64,000 nt of DNA from Rheinheimera soli (GTDB lineage: Bacteria > Pseudomonadota > Gammaproteobacteria > Enterobacterales > Alteromonadaceae): the NCBI RefSeq assembly GCF_021290985.1, contig NZ_JAJOYU010000006.1, forward strand, positions 1-64,000, read 5' to 3'. A program made the translations under genes and the position numbers. Under the pieces are notes generated by a model that worked only from the letters and a program-made list of their open reading frames with translations, ran no database searches and was not told the DNA's origin. How positions within the stretch are numbered: the stretch's first letter is position 1; each line of letters starts with the position of its first letter. Shown here piece after piece: positions 48,442 through 57,539 of the stretch.

Positions 48442-50832
48442 ATGACGCACAACAGCCATAAATATGCTTTAACCGCCGAACATTTAGGCCCACAACTTGA
48501 TAAGCACCTGATCCAGCAAGCGCTGGATGTGACAGGTTTATCCAGCACTTTTATTGGCCAGGACAGAGCAAAGGCGGCATTAAATTTTGCTATCGGCATG
48601 GATATGCCGGGTTATAACCTTTATGTGATGGGCGAGCCTGCTTTAGGCCGTTACACCTTAGTGCAGGACATTCTTCAGCAAGCCGCCAGCGAAAAAGCCA
48701 CGCCGGATGACTGGTGTTATATCAATAACTTTGACGATGAGCGTATTCCGGGCACCTTACGTTTAGTGCCAGGTGAAGGCAAAGTGCTGGTGAAAAAGGT
48801 GGAAGCCTTAATCGACGAGCTGCTCGATACCTTCCCCGCTGCTTTTGATAACCCTGGTTATCAGCGTAAGAAAAAAGCCATTCATCAGGAATTTGATGAT
48901 AAATACGAAGCTGCTATCGAGTTAGTGGAACGCAAAGCTTTAGAGCAGCAAGTGGTCCTGTACGAAGAAAATGGTGCAGTCAGCTTTTCGCCAGTAGTGG
49001 ATGGCAAAGCGCTGGATGACAATGAATTTGCTAATTTATCTGAAGAAAAACGCCAGTTTTTCTACGATTTAGTCTCAGAGCTTGAAACCATACTGAACGA
49101 GCAATTGCTGGAATTACCGCAGTGGAAACGTGAACTGTCGGAAAACCTGCGGGCGCTGCGTCGTGAAACCATAGAACAAGCCATCAAGCCATTGCTGAAA
49201 CAGTTGGAACATGACTATTCAGCTGAGCTGGGTGTGTTACGTTATCTGCGTGAAATGAAACCGGCTTTGGTCAAAGCCATGCTGGAACTGCTACCGGAAG
49301 AGGCCGAAAGCGATAAGCTGGAAGAGCTGGATATTCGGGGCATTTTTGTCGGCGACTTTGTGCCTAATGTATTGATGCATCACGAATTGATGGACGGCGC
49401 TCCTATTATTTTTGAGCCCAACCCAAGCTACGGCAATTTATTTGGCCGGGTTGAATACAGCTCAATGCAAGGCTCCTTGTATACCAATTACCGTATGATC
49501 CGCCCTGGTGCTTTGCATAAAGCCAATGGTGGTTATCTGGTGCTGGATGCCGATCGTTTATTGTCACAGCCAAGCCTGTGGGATGCATTAAAACTAGCGC
49601 TAAAAACCGGTGAAATACTGATTGATACGTTAAGTGATCATGCGGTGACGAACTCCACCATTATTACGCCTAAGGCTATTCCACTCAGCGTAAAAATAGT
49701 GCTTTTGGGTTCGCGGGATTTGTATTATCTGGTGCAGGACGTGGACGATGAGTTTAACGAGCTGTTCCGTGTGTTAGCTGACTTTGAGCATTATCTGCCG
49801 TTTAACGAGCAAACAGTTCGGTATATGTCGCTGCAAATTCAGGATCAAATTCAGCAAATGGATATGGAAACCTTATCCGCTTGTGGTTTAAAGCAGTTGC
49901 TGAATTTCAGTTTCCGTCAGGCCGAACATCAGCGCAAACTCTCTGCCCGTTTTGCTGAAGTGCTGGAGCTGGTGCGCGAAGCTTGTTTTTATGCCACTCA
50001 GCATGACTCGACTGAACTGCGCGCAGAGCATGTGCAAATGGCGCTGGAAGGTAAACAGTACCGCACAGGCCGCATCAGCGAATCCTTTTTAGAAGATATT
50101 CAGGAAGGCCAGATTTTAATAGACACTGACGACTGGGCTGTTGGTAAAATTAACGGTTTAACAGTGCTGGAAATTGGCGATACTGCCTTTGGTACGCCAG
50201 CCCGTATCAGTACCACAGTTTTTGCCGGTTCCACTGGTGTGGTTGATATTGAGCGTGAAGTGGAATTGGGTAAATCCATTCACTCCAAAGGTGTGATGCT
50301 GCTGACTGGTTACTTAGGTGCTAAATACGCTCAGCATTTTCCGCTGACCTTGTCGGCCAATATTGCGATGGAGCAATCCTACGGTTTAATAGATGGCGAT
50401 AGCGCATCCCTGGCTGAGGTCTGTGCGCTGATTTCAGGCATAGCCGATATTCCTATTACCCAAAGTCTGGCAGTAACTGGTTCTATTAACCAGCATGGTC
50501 AGGTGCAGGCCATTGGTGGTGTGAACGAAAAAATTGAAGGTTTCTTTCGCCTCTGTGAGTCTCGTGGTTTAACAGGTAAACAAGGTTGTATTATTCCTGC
50601 CAGCAACCAGCTGAATCTGGTGCTGAATGATGAAGTGATCAAAGCGGTGGAACAGGGCCAGTTCCATATTTATGTGGTCAAAGGTGTGGATGAAGCGCTG
50701 GAACTGTTAATGGATATGCCGGCCGGTGAGCGTAACAGCAAAGGTCAGTATCCAAAACGCACCATCAACTATCTGGCGCTGCGCCGTTTGGAAGAAATAG
50801 CCGAGATAGTCAACGGCTCATCTGACAGTTAA
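48442..50832 (+). CDS. Lon-like ATP-dependent protease (AAA_32 / Lon_C type)
   Basis: A 796-residue protein with an N-terminal AAA region and a C-terminal Lon protease domain, related to E. coli YcbZ/LonH but longer. The P-loop is unusual: GEPALGRYT (residues 64-72) has Arg where Lys is normal. A long helical insert (about 125-260) follows. The protease has the Ser-Lys dyad: Ser654 in DGDSAS and Lys697 in GGVNEKIEGF, 43 residues apart as in Lon. The N-terminal LonA substrate domain is absent. It is a single gene closed by a hairpin. Confidence 0.88.
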   Translation: MTHNSHKYALTAEHLGPQLDKHLIQQALDVTGLSSTFIGQDRAKAALNFAIGMDMPGYNLYVMGEPALGRYTLVQDILQQAASEKATPDDWCYINNFDDERIPGTLRLVPGEGKVLVKKVEALIDELLDTFPAAFDNPGYQRKKKAIHQEFDDKYEAAIELVERKALEQQVVLYEENGAVSFSPVVDGKALDDNEFANLSEEKRQFFYDLVSELETILNEQLLELPQWKRELSENLRALRRETIEQAIKPLLKQLEHDYSAELGVLRYLREMKPALVKAMLELLPEEAESDKLEELDIRGIFVGDFVPNVLMHHELMDGAPIIFEPNPSYGNLFGRVEYSSMQGSLYTNYRMIRPGALHKANGGYLVLDADRLLSQPSLWDALKLALKTGEILIDTLSDHAVTNSTIITPKAIPLSVKIVLLGSRDLYYLVQDVDDEFNELFRVLADFEHYLPFNEQTVRYMSLQIQDQIQQMDMETLSACGLKQLLNFSFRQAEHQRKLSARFAEVLELVREACFYATQHDSTELRAEHVQMALEGKQYRTGRISESFLEDIQEGQILIDTDDWAVGKINGLTVLEIGDTAFGTPARISTTVFAGSTGVVDIEREVELGKSIHSKGVMLLTGYLGAKYAQHFPLTLSANIAMEQSYGLIDGDSASLAEVCALISGIADIPITQSLAVTGSINQHGQVQAIGGVNEKIEGFFRLCESRGLTGKQGCIIPASNQLNLVLNDEVIKAVEQGQFHIYVVKGVDEALELLMDMPAGERNSKGQYPKRTINYLALRRLEEIAEIVNGSSDS

Positions 50833-50838
50833 CCTCTT

Positions 50839-50863
50839 GGGTCAGAGCTATCAGCTCTGACCC
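50839..50863 (+). terminator. Hairpin after the Lon-like gene
   Basis: GGGTCAGAGCT (50839-50849) and AGCTCTGACCC (50853-50863) are perfect 11-bp arms around ATC. There is no clear T run, so termination may be partial. Confidence 0.65.
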
Positions 50864-50907
50864 GCAAATCTTAGGTTTCCTCTACTCCACATTTGAAGAG
50901 AAAGAAC

Positions 50908-51591
50908 GTGAAAGCTTTTAACTGGATTTTATTCGACGCCGACGAAACCTTGTTCCATTTTGATGCCTACGCTGGCTTACAGCTGATGTTTAAAGGTTAT
51001 GGTGTGGATTTTACGCTTGAGCAGTACGACGTGTATCAGGCACTCAATCAGCCACTCTGGGTACAGTATCAAAGCGGCGAAATCGGGGCAAAACAGTTGC
51101 AGGAACAGCGTTTTAGCTATTGGGGTGAGCAGCTGAATATTGCGCCTTCTGTGCTCAATGCTGGTTTTTTGCAGGCGATGGCTGAAGTGTGCACACCTTT
51201 GCCTGGAGCTATCAGTTTACTCAATGCTCTGCAAGGCAAAGCCAAATTGGGCATTATCACTAACGGTTTTACCGACCTACAGCAAATCCGTTTAGAGCGC
51301 ACTGGCTTACACAATCACTTTGATATTCTGGTGATTTCCGAGCAGGTGGGTGCTGCTAAACCTCATCCGCAAATTTTTGCTCACGCCAAAGAGCTGATGG
51401 GAAACCCTGATCCAGAGAGCGTGCTGATGGTGGGTGATAACCCAATCGCTGATATTGGTGGCGGTAAACAAGCTGGTTTTTATACCTGCTGGCTCAATCG
51501 TTTTAACGCCACTTTACCTGCAGGTATTACAGCAGATCTGGAAGTGCAGTCTCTGGAACAACTGGAAACTGCACTAAGCACCTTTCTCTGA
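50908..51591 (+). CDS. yjjG: HAD-family pyrimidine 5'-nucleotidase YjjG
   Basis: YjjG dephosphorylates dUMP, dTMP and non-canonical pyrimidine nucleotides, cleaning the nucleotide pool. The HAD motifs are intact: FDADETLF (motif I, nucleophile Asp), ITNGF (motif II), and the Lys and Asp of AAKPHPQIF and LMVGDNPIADIGG. The chain aligns closely with E. coli YjjG. The GTG at 50908 follows AAGAGAAAG and gives 227 residues starting MKAFNWILFDADE. A TTG at 50893 would add five residues. Confidence 0.93.
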   Translation: MKAFNWILFDADETLFHFDAYAGLQLMFKGYGVDFTLEQYDVYQALNQPLWVQYQSGEIGAKQLQEQRFSYWGEQLNIAPSVLNAGFLQAMAEVCTPLPGAISLLNALQGKAKLGIITNGFTDLQQIRLERTGLHNHFDILVISEQVGAAKPHPQIFAHAKELMGNPDPESVLMVGDNPIADIGGGKQAGFYTCWLNRFNATLPAGITADLEVQSLEQLETALSTFL

Positions 51592-51606
51592 TGAAAATAT
51601 GCTAGC

Positions 51607-51882
51607 TCAGAACATAGAGTTCAGTTTACCGCTGAACCATAAAGCGGCGACAAAAGCTGGTGTTGCCACTAGCTGAACCGCCCATAAGCCGATTTTTTGT
51701 GCCTTGCTCAGCGGACCAAAACGATGGATCAGAGTAAACAAACTGATCATCGCCAGCAGGTAACAGAGCAGTGGTATAAACCAGCCGGAGCTGTAACTGC
51801 ACGCTGCATTAAAGGCAACAGCAGCTATGATAGTTGCCGCCAGATGAAGTTTTATTGAAGTGGAAACTGTGGTTAATGTCAT
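51607..51882 (-). CDS. Small membrane protein of unknown function
   Basis: A 91-residue protein that I do not recognise. Three hydrophobic segments are visible (about residues 12-30, 33-53 and 64-84), suggesting an integral inner-membrane protein. The body is otherwise featureless. It is convergent with yjjG, with 15 bases between stops. An AGGACAG sequence before the ATG may be the ribosome site. Confidence 0.65.
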   Translation of the reverse strand: MTLTTVSTSIKLHLAATIIAAVAFNAACSYSSGWFIPLLCYLLAMISLFTLIHRFGPLSKAQKIGLWAVQLVATPAFVAALWFSGKLNSMF

Positions 51883-52024
51883 CGATCTGTCCTTTGTTTT
51901 TAGTTGAAGTCACTTGCGTTATTACAAAGACACCACGACATTTAAAACTGTGACAAAAATTCTGAATAATTTATTTAAACAATCAGGAACCTAAACGCTG
52001 AGTGCCTGGAATAAAGGAGTTTGT

Positions 52025-52663
52025 ATGCAGAAGCTGATTGTTATGATGCTTACGCTGGGTTTAGTGGGCTGCCAGCAAGCTTACTACGCCACCATGGAAA
52101 AGTTTGGTGTGGAGAAGCGTGAAATACTGGTCGACAGGGTGAAGGATGCCCGGGATGCTCAGGTGGAAGGGCAGCAACAGTTTAAAGATGCGCTGGACGA
52201 GCTGAGTCAATTATTGAAGTTTCATGGCGGCGACTTACAAACTAAATACGAAGAGCTGGATTCGGAGTATCAGCAAAGCGTCAAAGCCGCTGAACTGGTC
52301 AGCAGCCGTATTAATAAAGTGGAGTCTGTGGCTGATGCTTTATTTAACGAATGGCGGGACGAGCTGGAGCAATATCAGAATGCCAGTTTAAAAGCCCAAA
52401 GCAAACAAAAGCTGGTTACGACAGAAAAGCAGTTCAGCATGCTGTTGAAAAAGATGCGCTCCGCTGAAAAGAAAATGCAGCCAGTACTTAAAATCATGCA
52501 CGACAACGTATTGTTTTTAAAACATAACCTGAATGCTAAAGCCATTGGTTCTATTCAAACCGATTTTGCCGGTTTACAGCAGGATGTCAGCAGCCTGATC
52601 ATTGAAATGAATAAGGCGATAGCAGATTCAAATAAATTTATTGCTCAGATGCAAACTCAATAG
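52025..52663 (+). CDS. DUF2959-family coiled-coil lipoprotein
   Basis: A 212-residue predicted lipoprotein with a short signal ending in the lipobox LVGC. The rest is almost wholly helical with long charged heptad-like stretches (residues 40-210), consistent with a coiled coil. It has the look of the DUF2959 family seen in marine gammaproteobacteria; the function is unknown. GGAG lies close to the ATG. It is convergent with the next gene. Confidence 0.78.
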   Translation: MQKLIVMMLTLGLVGCQQAYYATMEKFGVEKREILVDRVKDARDAQVEGQQQFKDALDELSQLLKFHGGDLQTKYEELDSEYQQSVKAAELVSSRINKVESVADALFNEWRDELEQYQNASLKAQSKQKLVTTEKQFSMLLKKMRSAEKKMQPVLKIMHDNVLFLKHNLNAKAIGSIQTDFAGLQQDVSSLIIEMNKAIADSNKFIAQMQTQ

Positions 52664-52706
52664 CTGGAGCTGTTTCTCCGGTAAGGGCCGCTAAGGCGTC
52701 AGCCCC

Positions 52707-53183
52707 TTATTGTGTCTGCAATGGCGCTGGTGCTTGTGCAGGTTTTAGTAATTCCAGTTGGGCTTTGGCTTGCTGCTCTTCATCTCTTTGTTTAATACGC
52801 ACTAATGACGCATAAAACTGTGCTGCGGTAAAAGATTGAGTCGACTGGATCAAATCGCTGACATCCGCAGAGCTTTGCTGCAACATCTGACGGAAAATCT
52901 CCAGGTGCCCATTTTTTTGCAATAAAGGCGCTAAGTTGGTTTCTTCAGCACCATCCCGAATGGTGTAGTACTTCAGTAATAATTCTGCTCTGGCAGCTAA
53001 GGTCAAAACCGGTGTATCTACAGCAGGGGTAGAGCTTACAGCTGTATCAGTCTGCTCTGTTTTAGGCTTGGTATTTTCTGTTTCAACTTCAGTTTGAGTC
53101 AGGGAGTTAAATAAAAATGCTGAGACAATCAAACCACTAAACAAACCCCAGAAATAGCTTAACAATGGTGTGGGCTTATACAT
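52707..53183 (-). CDS. Uncharacterised membrane-anchored protein
   Basis: A 158-residue protein that I do not recognise. One N-terminal membrane segment (about residues 6-26) is followed by a Thr/Glu/Pro-rich spacer (about 28-60), then a helical periplasmic-looking domain with a Gln/Ala/Pro-rich tail. The ATG at 53183 is preferred because AAAGG lies six bases upstream; a TTG two codons earlier overlaps it. It is convergent with the DUF2959 gene. Confidence 0.65.
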   Translation of the reverse strand: MYKPTPLLSYFWGLFSGLIVSAFLFNSLTQTEVETENTKPKTEQTDTAVSSTPAVDTPVLTLAARAELLLKYYTIRDGAEETNLAPLLQKNGHLEIFRQMLQQSSADVSDLIQSTQSFTAAQFYASLVRIKQRDEEQQAKAQLELLKPAQAPAPLQTQ

Positions 53184-53294
53184 AAACAACCTTTCCGACT
53201 ACGGCTTAACGACAAAAGACTGCGGCGATTATAACTGCCTAAGCTATAACCTATGCAAACTTTTATGGGGTTTTTCGTGCCGTTGGGCGAGAAC

Positions 53295-53326
53295 AAAGCC
53301 GGATTTCTGCTGATCTCCGGCTTTTT
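53295..53326 (-). terminator. Terminator of the cyanophycinase-like gene
   Basis: AAAGCCGGA (53295-53303) and TCCGGCTTT (53315-53323) form a 9-bp stem. On the minus strand the stem ends in TTTGTTC; on the plus strand it ends in TTTTTA. It may work on both strands. Confidence 0.6.
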
Positions 53327-53339
53327 ATACCTCTACAAA

Positions 53340-54608
53340 TCAACTTTGTGGTTTTAAATCAATTTGTATCCGGCCTGGCACTATGTCCAAACGCACCTGA
53401 TGGGCGCTGCTGTTATCTTTTAACCCATCCAGATACTGCCAGTAACCACTGGTTTTTTCGTCTTTACTGAAGGTCAAACCAAACACCAGGCCATTGCCCT
53501 GATGCAGATAGCTGATAGCCTGACTGGCTGTTTTGTTGTCGGTTAGTTCAAAGGTAATAAAATCTTTTAAACGTGTATTGGCACTAAAAACACCGGACAT
53601 CACTGGATTTGGATTACTGCCATACTCTGCACCTGTAGTTTTGACTTTATCCGGGTGAGGTAAAAGTTGCTGGTGCTGAATGTCATACCGATCGCCGCCC
53701 TGCAGATAACTTAAACGGATATTTTCCATTTGAAAGCCAAGCGGGTTCGTCACTTTTCTGGCCTGACGTAAATCAATCACTGTCACGCCTCCAGAGCCTA
53801 AAGCCTGAAATTGCCGGGTTTTGGCCTGGTAAAACAACGCTGAGTCTTCGTCCACACCATAACCTATAGCTGAAGCGGAGTTTTGTTCTGCCACAGCTAC
53901 TATTAAACGGCCAAAACGGGCTCTGCGGTCAAAGTGTTGATCAATCACCCCATCAGGGAAAAAACCTAAGCCGCGACGTAATTGCAGCGGCTCATCTGCG
54001 GCTTCATCGATTTGTGTATCAGGCTTTGCAACAGCTCTGGCTAAGGCTGTCCAGGATGAGCCCGAAGCAATCATGGTTTCACTCATTATTGCAGCGCCTG
54101 CACTGGTGCCGCCGACAATACCGCCACTTTGATAGAGCTGCCAGATAGCATCAAGTACTGGGCTGTTTTTGCCTTCTGCTCTTAAGGTATCGACCAGATG
54201 ATTTTGGTCGCCACCTAGAAACCAGACCGCAGTGGCTTGTTGCTCTTGAGCCGCCAGTTTTGGGTCTGCAGCATTATGACGCCATAAGGATTCATCTTCC
54301 GTGGTGCTTTTGTCATCTTTGACCGCTATAGGCACTAATTGCACCTGCTGCTCAGGCACGCCGTATAAGGCTAAATCCTGCTGGAATTGGCGAAAGTATT
54401 TCACGGGTTGACTGCTGGCCGCAGGTATCACCACTATTCTGGCTTTATCTGCTCCGCCCGCACTTTGAATAAACTGTTGGTATACAGCTTTGTTGGAACT
54501 GGCTAAAGCTCCGCCCACAATCATCAGTTCGCCCGCAAGCTGAGTTTTTGCGTATAAAAAGGGGCTGCCAAGGCTCAGACTAAGAGCCAGCAGGTAGGTT
54601 TTTTTCAT
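53340..54608 (-). CDS. Cyanophycinase-like secreted S51-family peptidase
   Basis: An exported serine peptidase of the class I glutamine-amidotransferase-like S51/CphB family. Members cleave cyanophycin (multi-L-arginyl-poly-aspartate) or isoaspartyl dipeptides. From the ATG at 54608 it has 422 residues with a signal peptide of about 20 (KKTYLLALSLSLGSPFLYA). A start at 54677 would add 23 polar residues before it. The nucleophile Ser lies in VGGTSAGAAIM near residue 165, and GDQNHL and DQHFDRRARFGRL match the family. A C-terminal domain of about 150 residues extends beyond CphB. No cyanophycin synthetase is nearby. Confidence 0.85.
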   Translation of the reverse strand: MKKTYLLALSLSLGSPFLYAKTQLAGELMIVGGALASSNKAVYQQFIQSAGGADKARIVVIPAASSQPVKYFRQFQQDLALYGVPEQQVQLVPIAVKDDKSTTEDESLWRHNAADPKLAAQEQQATAVWFLGGDQNHLVDTLRAEGKNSPVLDAIWQLYQSGGIVGGTSAGAAIMSETMIASGSSWTALARAVAKPDTQIDEAADEPLQLRRGLGFFPDGVIDQHFDRRARFGRLIVAVAEQNSASAIGYGVDEDSALFYQAKTRQFQALGSGGVTVIDLRQARKVTNPLGFQMENIRLSYLQGGDRYDIQHQQLLPHPDKVKTTGAEYGSNPNPVMSGVFSANTRLKDFITFELTDNKTASQAISYLHQGNGLVFGLTFSKDEKTSGYWQYLDGLKDNSSAHQVRLDIVPGRIQIDLKPQS

Positions 54609-54880
54609 CAGGTTCAGACTCCATTTTTGCTTTATTGAGTACGATCTAGTTGCTTCATCTGTTGCCATATCCGGCATCTTTGGCCAGGTTTTTTATTGAT
54701 CTTTGAATGACAACAGCCCGAGCATAACAAAAGCCTGGATGCTGTCAAAGCGCTGAACGAGGATAAACACAGCTTCTGAGCTTAAAGAATGAACAAACAA
54801 AAACCATTACAACTGATGCGGTTACAGAGCTTGCGTAGCCCTGATATAGTGCTCAGATAAACTCAGAATGTGGTGACAAG

Positions 54881-56695
54881 ATGAAACAATATGCACTGCT
54901 GCTGGCAGTAATGACGTTAAGTGCAGGAGGTTGTGTGGGACAAAAATCACTGGAGCAACAAGAGTTACGCCGTCAGATCGGGCAAAAACTCATGATCGAC
55001 CTACGGCACTTTTGTGCTGAAGGCTCATCAGCACAATGCAAAACCGACTTGACTGAATTACCAGCAGAATTTGCCGAGGCTATACAGCAGCTGCATTTAG
55101 GCGGGGTGATTTTATTTGCCAATAACTTAAAAGATAAAGAGCAAATTCGCCGTTTAACTGCGGATTTGCAAGCGGCCAGCAGCGATGGTTTACCTCTGCT
55201 AATAGGTATTGATCAGGAAGGCGGTCGTGTGGCTCGTCTACCGACTCAAGAGTTTCCTGCCTTTGCCGGTAATATGGCTATAGGTGCCACTTTGGCAAGG
55301 TCTGGCAACCGCTATGCCACGGATGTTGGCCGATCTATAGCGCAGCAATTAAGCTCGCTTGGTATTAACTTAAATTTCGCTCCCAGCCTGGATGTGAATA
55401 ATAATCCGGCTAACCCTGTGATTAATGCCCGCTCTTTTGGCGATAACCCTGTTGCAGTAGCAGCAGCGGGCGGTGCTATGCTGGATGCCATGCAGCAGGC
55501 AGGCGTCTTAGGCACCATTAAACATTTTCCTGGACATGGTGACACTCATGTTGACAGCCACACAGGTTTACCTTTGGTTGAGCATGACAAAGCCACAGTC
55601 GAAGCTGTGGATTTGTATCCATTTCGGCAGCTGATAAAACAGCATCAGCCTGCGATGGTGATGACAGCTCATATTCAGTACCCTGCGTTGGATAACAGTA
55701 GCTTAACCAGCAAATCCGGTGAGGCACTGATTAAACCTGCCACTTTATCCCGTGCCATTCTTACGGACTTGTTACGAGAGGACATGGGCTTTCAGGGCAT
55801 CATTATTACCGATGCACTGAATATGGCTGGCATCAGTCAGTTTTTTACCCCTTCAGAAGCTGTGATCCAAACTTTTGCGGCTGGTGCTGATATAGCGCTG
55901 ATGCCTTATGAAATAAAAACGCCTGCCGATATGGCGGCTTTGGCAAGGCTTATTGATCAGGTGGTGCTGGCTGTACAACAAGGCCAGCTAAACAGCACTG
56001 AAATAGCCCAGTCAGCCCAGCGTGTTATCAGATTGCGCCAGCAGCTTAAAGCCAGCCCGGCACAGCAGTCTTTACCTGACAGCACACGTTTAGAGCATGA
56101 TCTGCAATTGGAGCGACAACTGGCAGAGGCAAGCCTGACGTTGGTTGGTACAAATAAATTACAGTTACCACTTAATCTGGCCGCTTTAAAACTACACCTG
56201 ATTGCGCCTGATCAAACCAAATGCCAAAGCTGGATGCAGGCGTTAAGCGGGTGGGGAATAAAGGCGAAGTCAGTCACTTGTAGTGATTTAACTTCGTTTG
56301 AGCAAAAGCTGGCTTTACAGCAAATAGCTCAGGCTGACCTGGTGTTAGGTTCATTGATTTCGCCAGCTCAAAGCGCAGCTGAGTTGGGTGTATTGGCTGA
56401 CTTAAAAGCTTTACCTGCAATGAAACTAACAGTGACAGAGCAAAAAAAGGTGTTAGTTGAGCTGTTACAACAGGCTAAGGCTGCTGGCAAAAAAACAGTG
56501 ATGGTGTCTTTACGTACCCCTTATGAACTGACTGATTTCAGCACCAGTGCTGACTTACGACTGGCTACCTATAGCTATAACCAGAAATCGCAAACTGCAG
56601 AGCGACCATTTTCAGGGCCAGCTTATGATGCGGTGATTGGATTTTTACTGGGGGAAGTGAAAGCTGTGGGCCAGTTGCCAGTGTTATTAAAATAA
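54881..56695 (+). CDS. Glycoside hydrolase family 3 lipoprotein (NagZ-like N-acetylglucosaminidase)
   Basis: A 604-residue GH3 enzyme probably acting on N-acetylglucosamine-containing glycans such as peptidoglycan or chitin fragments. The signal ends in the lipobox SAGGC. The GH3 barrel shows GIDQEGGRVARL (about residues 108-119) and the NagZ-type motif KHFPGHGDTHVDSH (214-227), which supplies the acid/base His-Asp dyad. The nucleophile Asp lies in IITDALNMAGI. A C-terminal domain (about 400-604) makes it longer than cytosolic NagZ (about 340). It is divergent from the S51 peptidase gene and 17 bases upstream of an ACT-domain gene. Confidence 0.87.
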   Translation: MKQYALLLAVMTLSAGGCVGQKSLEQQELRRQIGQKLMIDLRHFCAEGSSAQCKTDLTELPAEFAEAIQQLHLGGVILFANNLKDKEQIRRLTADLQAASSDGLPLLIGIDQEGGRVARLPTQEFPAFAGNMAIGATLARSGNRYATDVGRSIAQQLSSLGINLNFAPSLDVNNNPANPVINARSFGDNPVAVAAAGGAMLDAMQQAGVLGTIKHFPGHGDTHVDSHTGLPLVEHDKATVEAVDLYPFRQLIKQHQPAMVMTAHIQYPALDNSSLTSKSGEALIKPATLSRAILTDLLREDMGFQGIIITDALNMAGISQFFTPSEAVIQTFAAGADIALMPYEIKTPADMAALARLIDQVVLAVQQGQLNSTEIAQSAQRVIRLRQQLKASPAQQSLPDSTRLEHDLQLERQLAEASLTLVGTNKLQLPLNLAALKLHLIAPDQTKCQSWMQALSGWGIKAKSVTCSDLTSFEQKLALQQIAQADLVLGSLISPAQSAAELGVLADLKALPAMKLTVTEQKKVLVELLQQAKAAGKKTVMVSLRTPYELTDFSTSADLRLATYSYNQKSQTAERPFSGPAYDAVIGFLLGEVKAVGQLPVLLK

Positions 56696-56712
56696 CGGAA
56701 TGAGGATCAACA

Positions 56713-57120
56713 ATGACAGTGGCTATTCAAGCTCTGGATCAGTTGCTGAGTGCTATGCAGCCGACACTGGAACCAGAGGTGTATGTGTATTGTATCTGGC
56801 CTTTGGACAAAAGCTGGCACGGTCCTTTGCCTCTGGCCACCTTTAAAGAAAAAGAAGGTCTGACCTTAGTGCTGACAGAACAGCAGGCGACTGAGTATCA
56901 GTTGGATATTTTGTTCAGGGCGCGTTGGATCAGTCTGACGGTGTTTTCAGATCTGGAAGCTGTGGGTTTAACTGCTGCGTTTTCCACAGCTTTGGCCGCT
57001 TCAGGCTTAAGTTGTAATGTATTTGCCGGCGCTTTTCATGATCATATTCTGGTGCCTGTGCATCAGGCAGAAGCCGCGATGCAAGCCTTACAACAGCTGC
57101 AGCAAAGTAAAGCTTATTAA
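56713..57120 (+). CDS. ACT-domain protein (ACT_3/DUF2241-like)
   Basis: A 135-residue cytosolic protein resembling the ACT_3 family (tandem ACT folds, unknown ligand). The typical YVYCIWPL strand lies near residue 25, the RARWISLTVFSDLEAVGLTAAFS segment near 75-97, and the closing FHDHILVPVHQAEAAM. It may bind an amino acid, by analogy with other ACT proteins. It lies close after the GH3 gene and before a DoxX-like gene, so the three may be cotranscribed. Confidence 0.8.
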   Translation: MTVAIQALDQLLSAMQPTLEPEVYVYCIWPLDKSWHGPLPLATFKEKEGLTLVLTEQQATEYQLDILFRARWISLTVFSDLEAVGLTAAFSTALAASGLSCNVFAGAFHDHILVPVHQAEAAMQALQQLQQSKAY

Positions 57121-57148
57121 AAGCAGTCAATGAACAAAGGAAGATGTA

Positions 57149-57535
57149 ATGTCATTACAACAATTATTTGGTTGGGGCACCTTACGACTGGCGCTGGCCG
57201 GATTAATAGGCGCACACGGCTGGCACAGAGCCTTAACCGGAGGTGTAGAACCTTTTGGCCAGTGGCTAGATAATCAGGGCTGGCCCATGGGAATATTAAT
57301 AGCAGTCGCTATTACGGCTTTTGAAATTATCGGCACCTTATTTCTGGCACTCAACCGTTATGTCACTTTGGTGTGTTTGGGGTATGTCGGGATTTACGCC
57401 ACTGGTATCGCAATTTTGCACGCCAAAGTGGGCTGGTTTGTGGTAGGTCCTGGTCGTAACGGCGCTGAATTCAGTGCTTTGCTGATATTAGTGTTGTTAT
57501 CTGTAGCAGTGCATCACTGGCCATCACGGCGTTAG
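57149..57535 (+). CDS. DoxX-like small membrane protein
   Basis: A 128-residue inner-membrane protein with four hydrophobic segments (about residues 7-24, 47-68, 72-92 and 104-122). The segment pattern and the early charged GAHGWHRALTGG loop resemble the DoxX superfamily, whose roles include quinone-linked or oxidative-stress functions. The assignment rests on general appearance. AAGGAAG precedes the ATG. It ends four bases from the convergent gene's stop. Confidence 0.65.
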   Translation: MSLQQLFGWGTLRLALAGLIGAHGWHRALTGGVEPFGQWLDNQGWPMGILIAVAITAFEIIGTLFLALNRYVTLVCLGYVGIYATGIAILHAKVGWFVVGPGRNGAEFSALLILVLLSVAVHHWPSRR

Positions 57536-57539
57536 AGCC

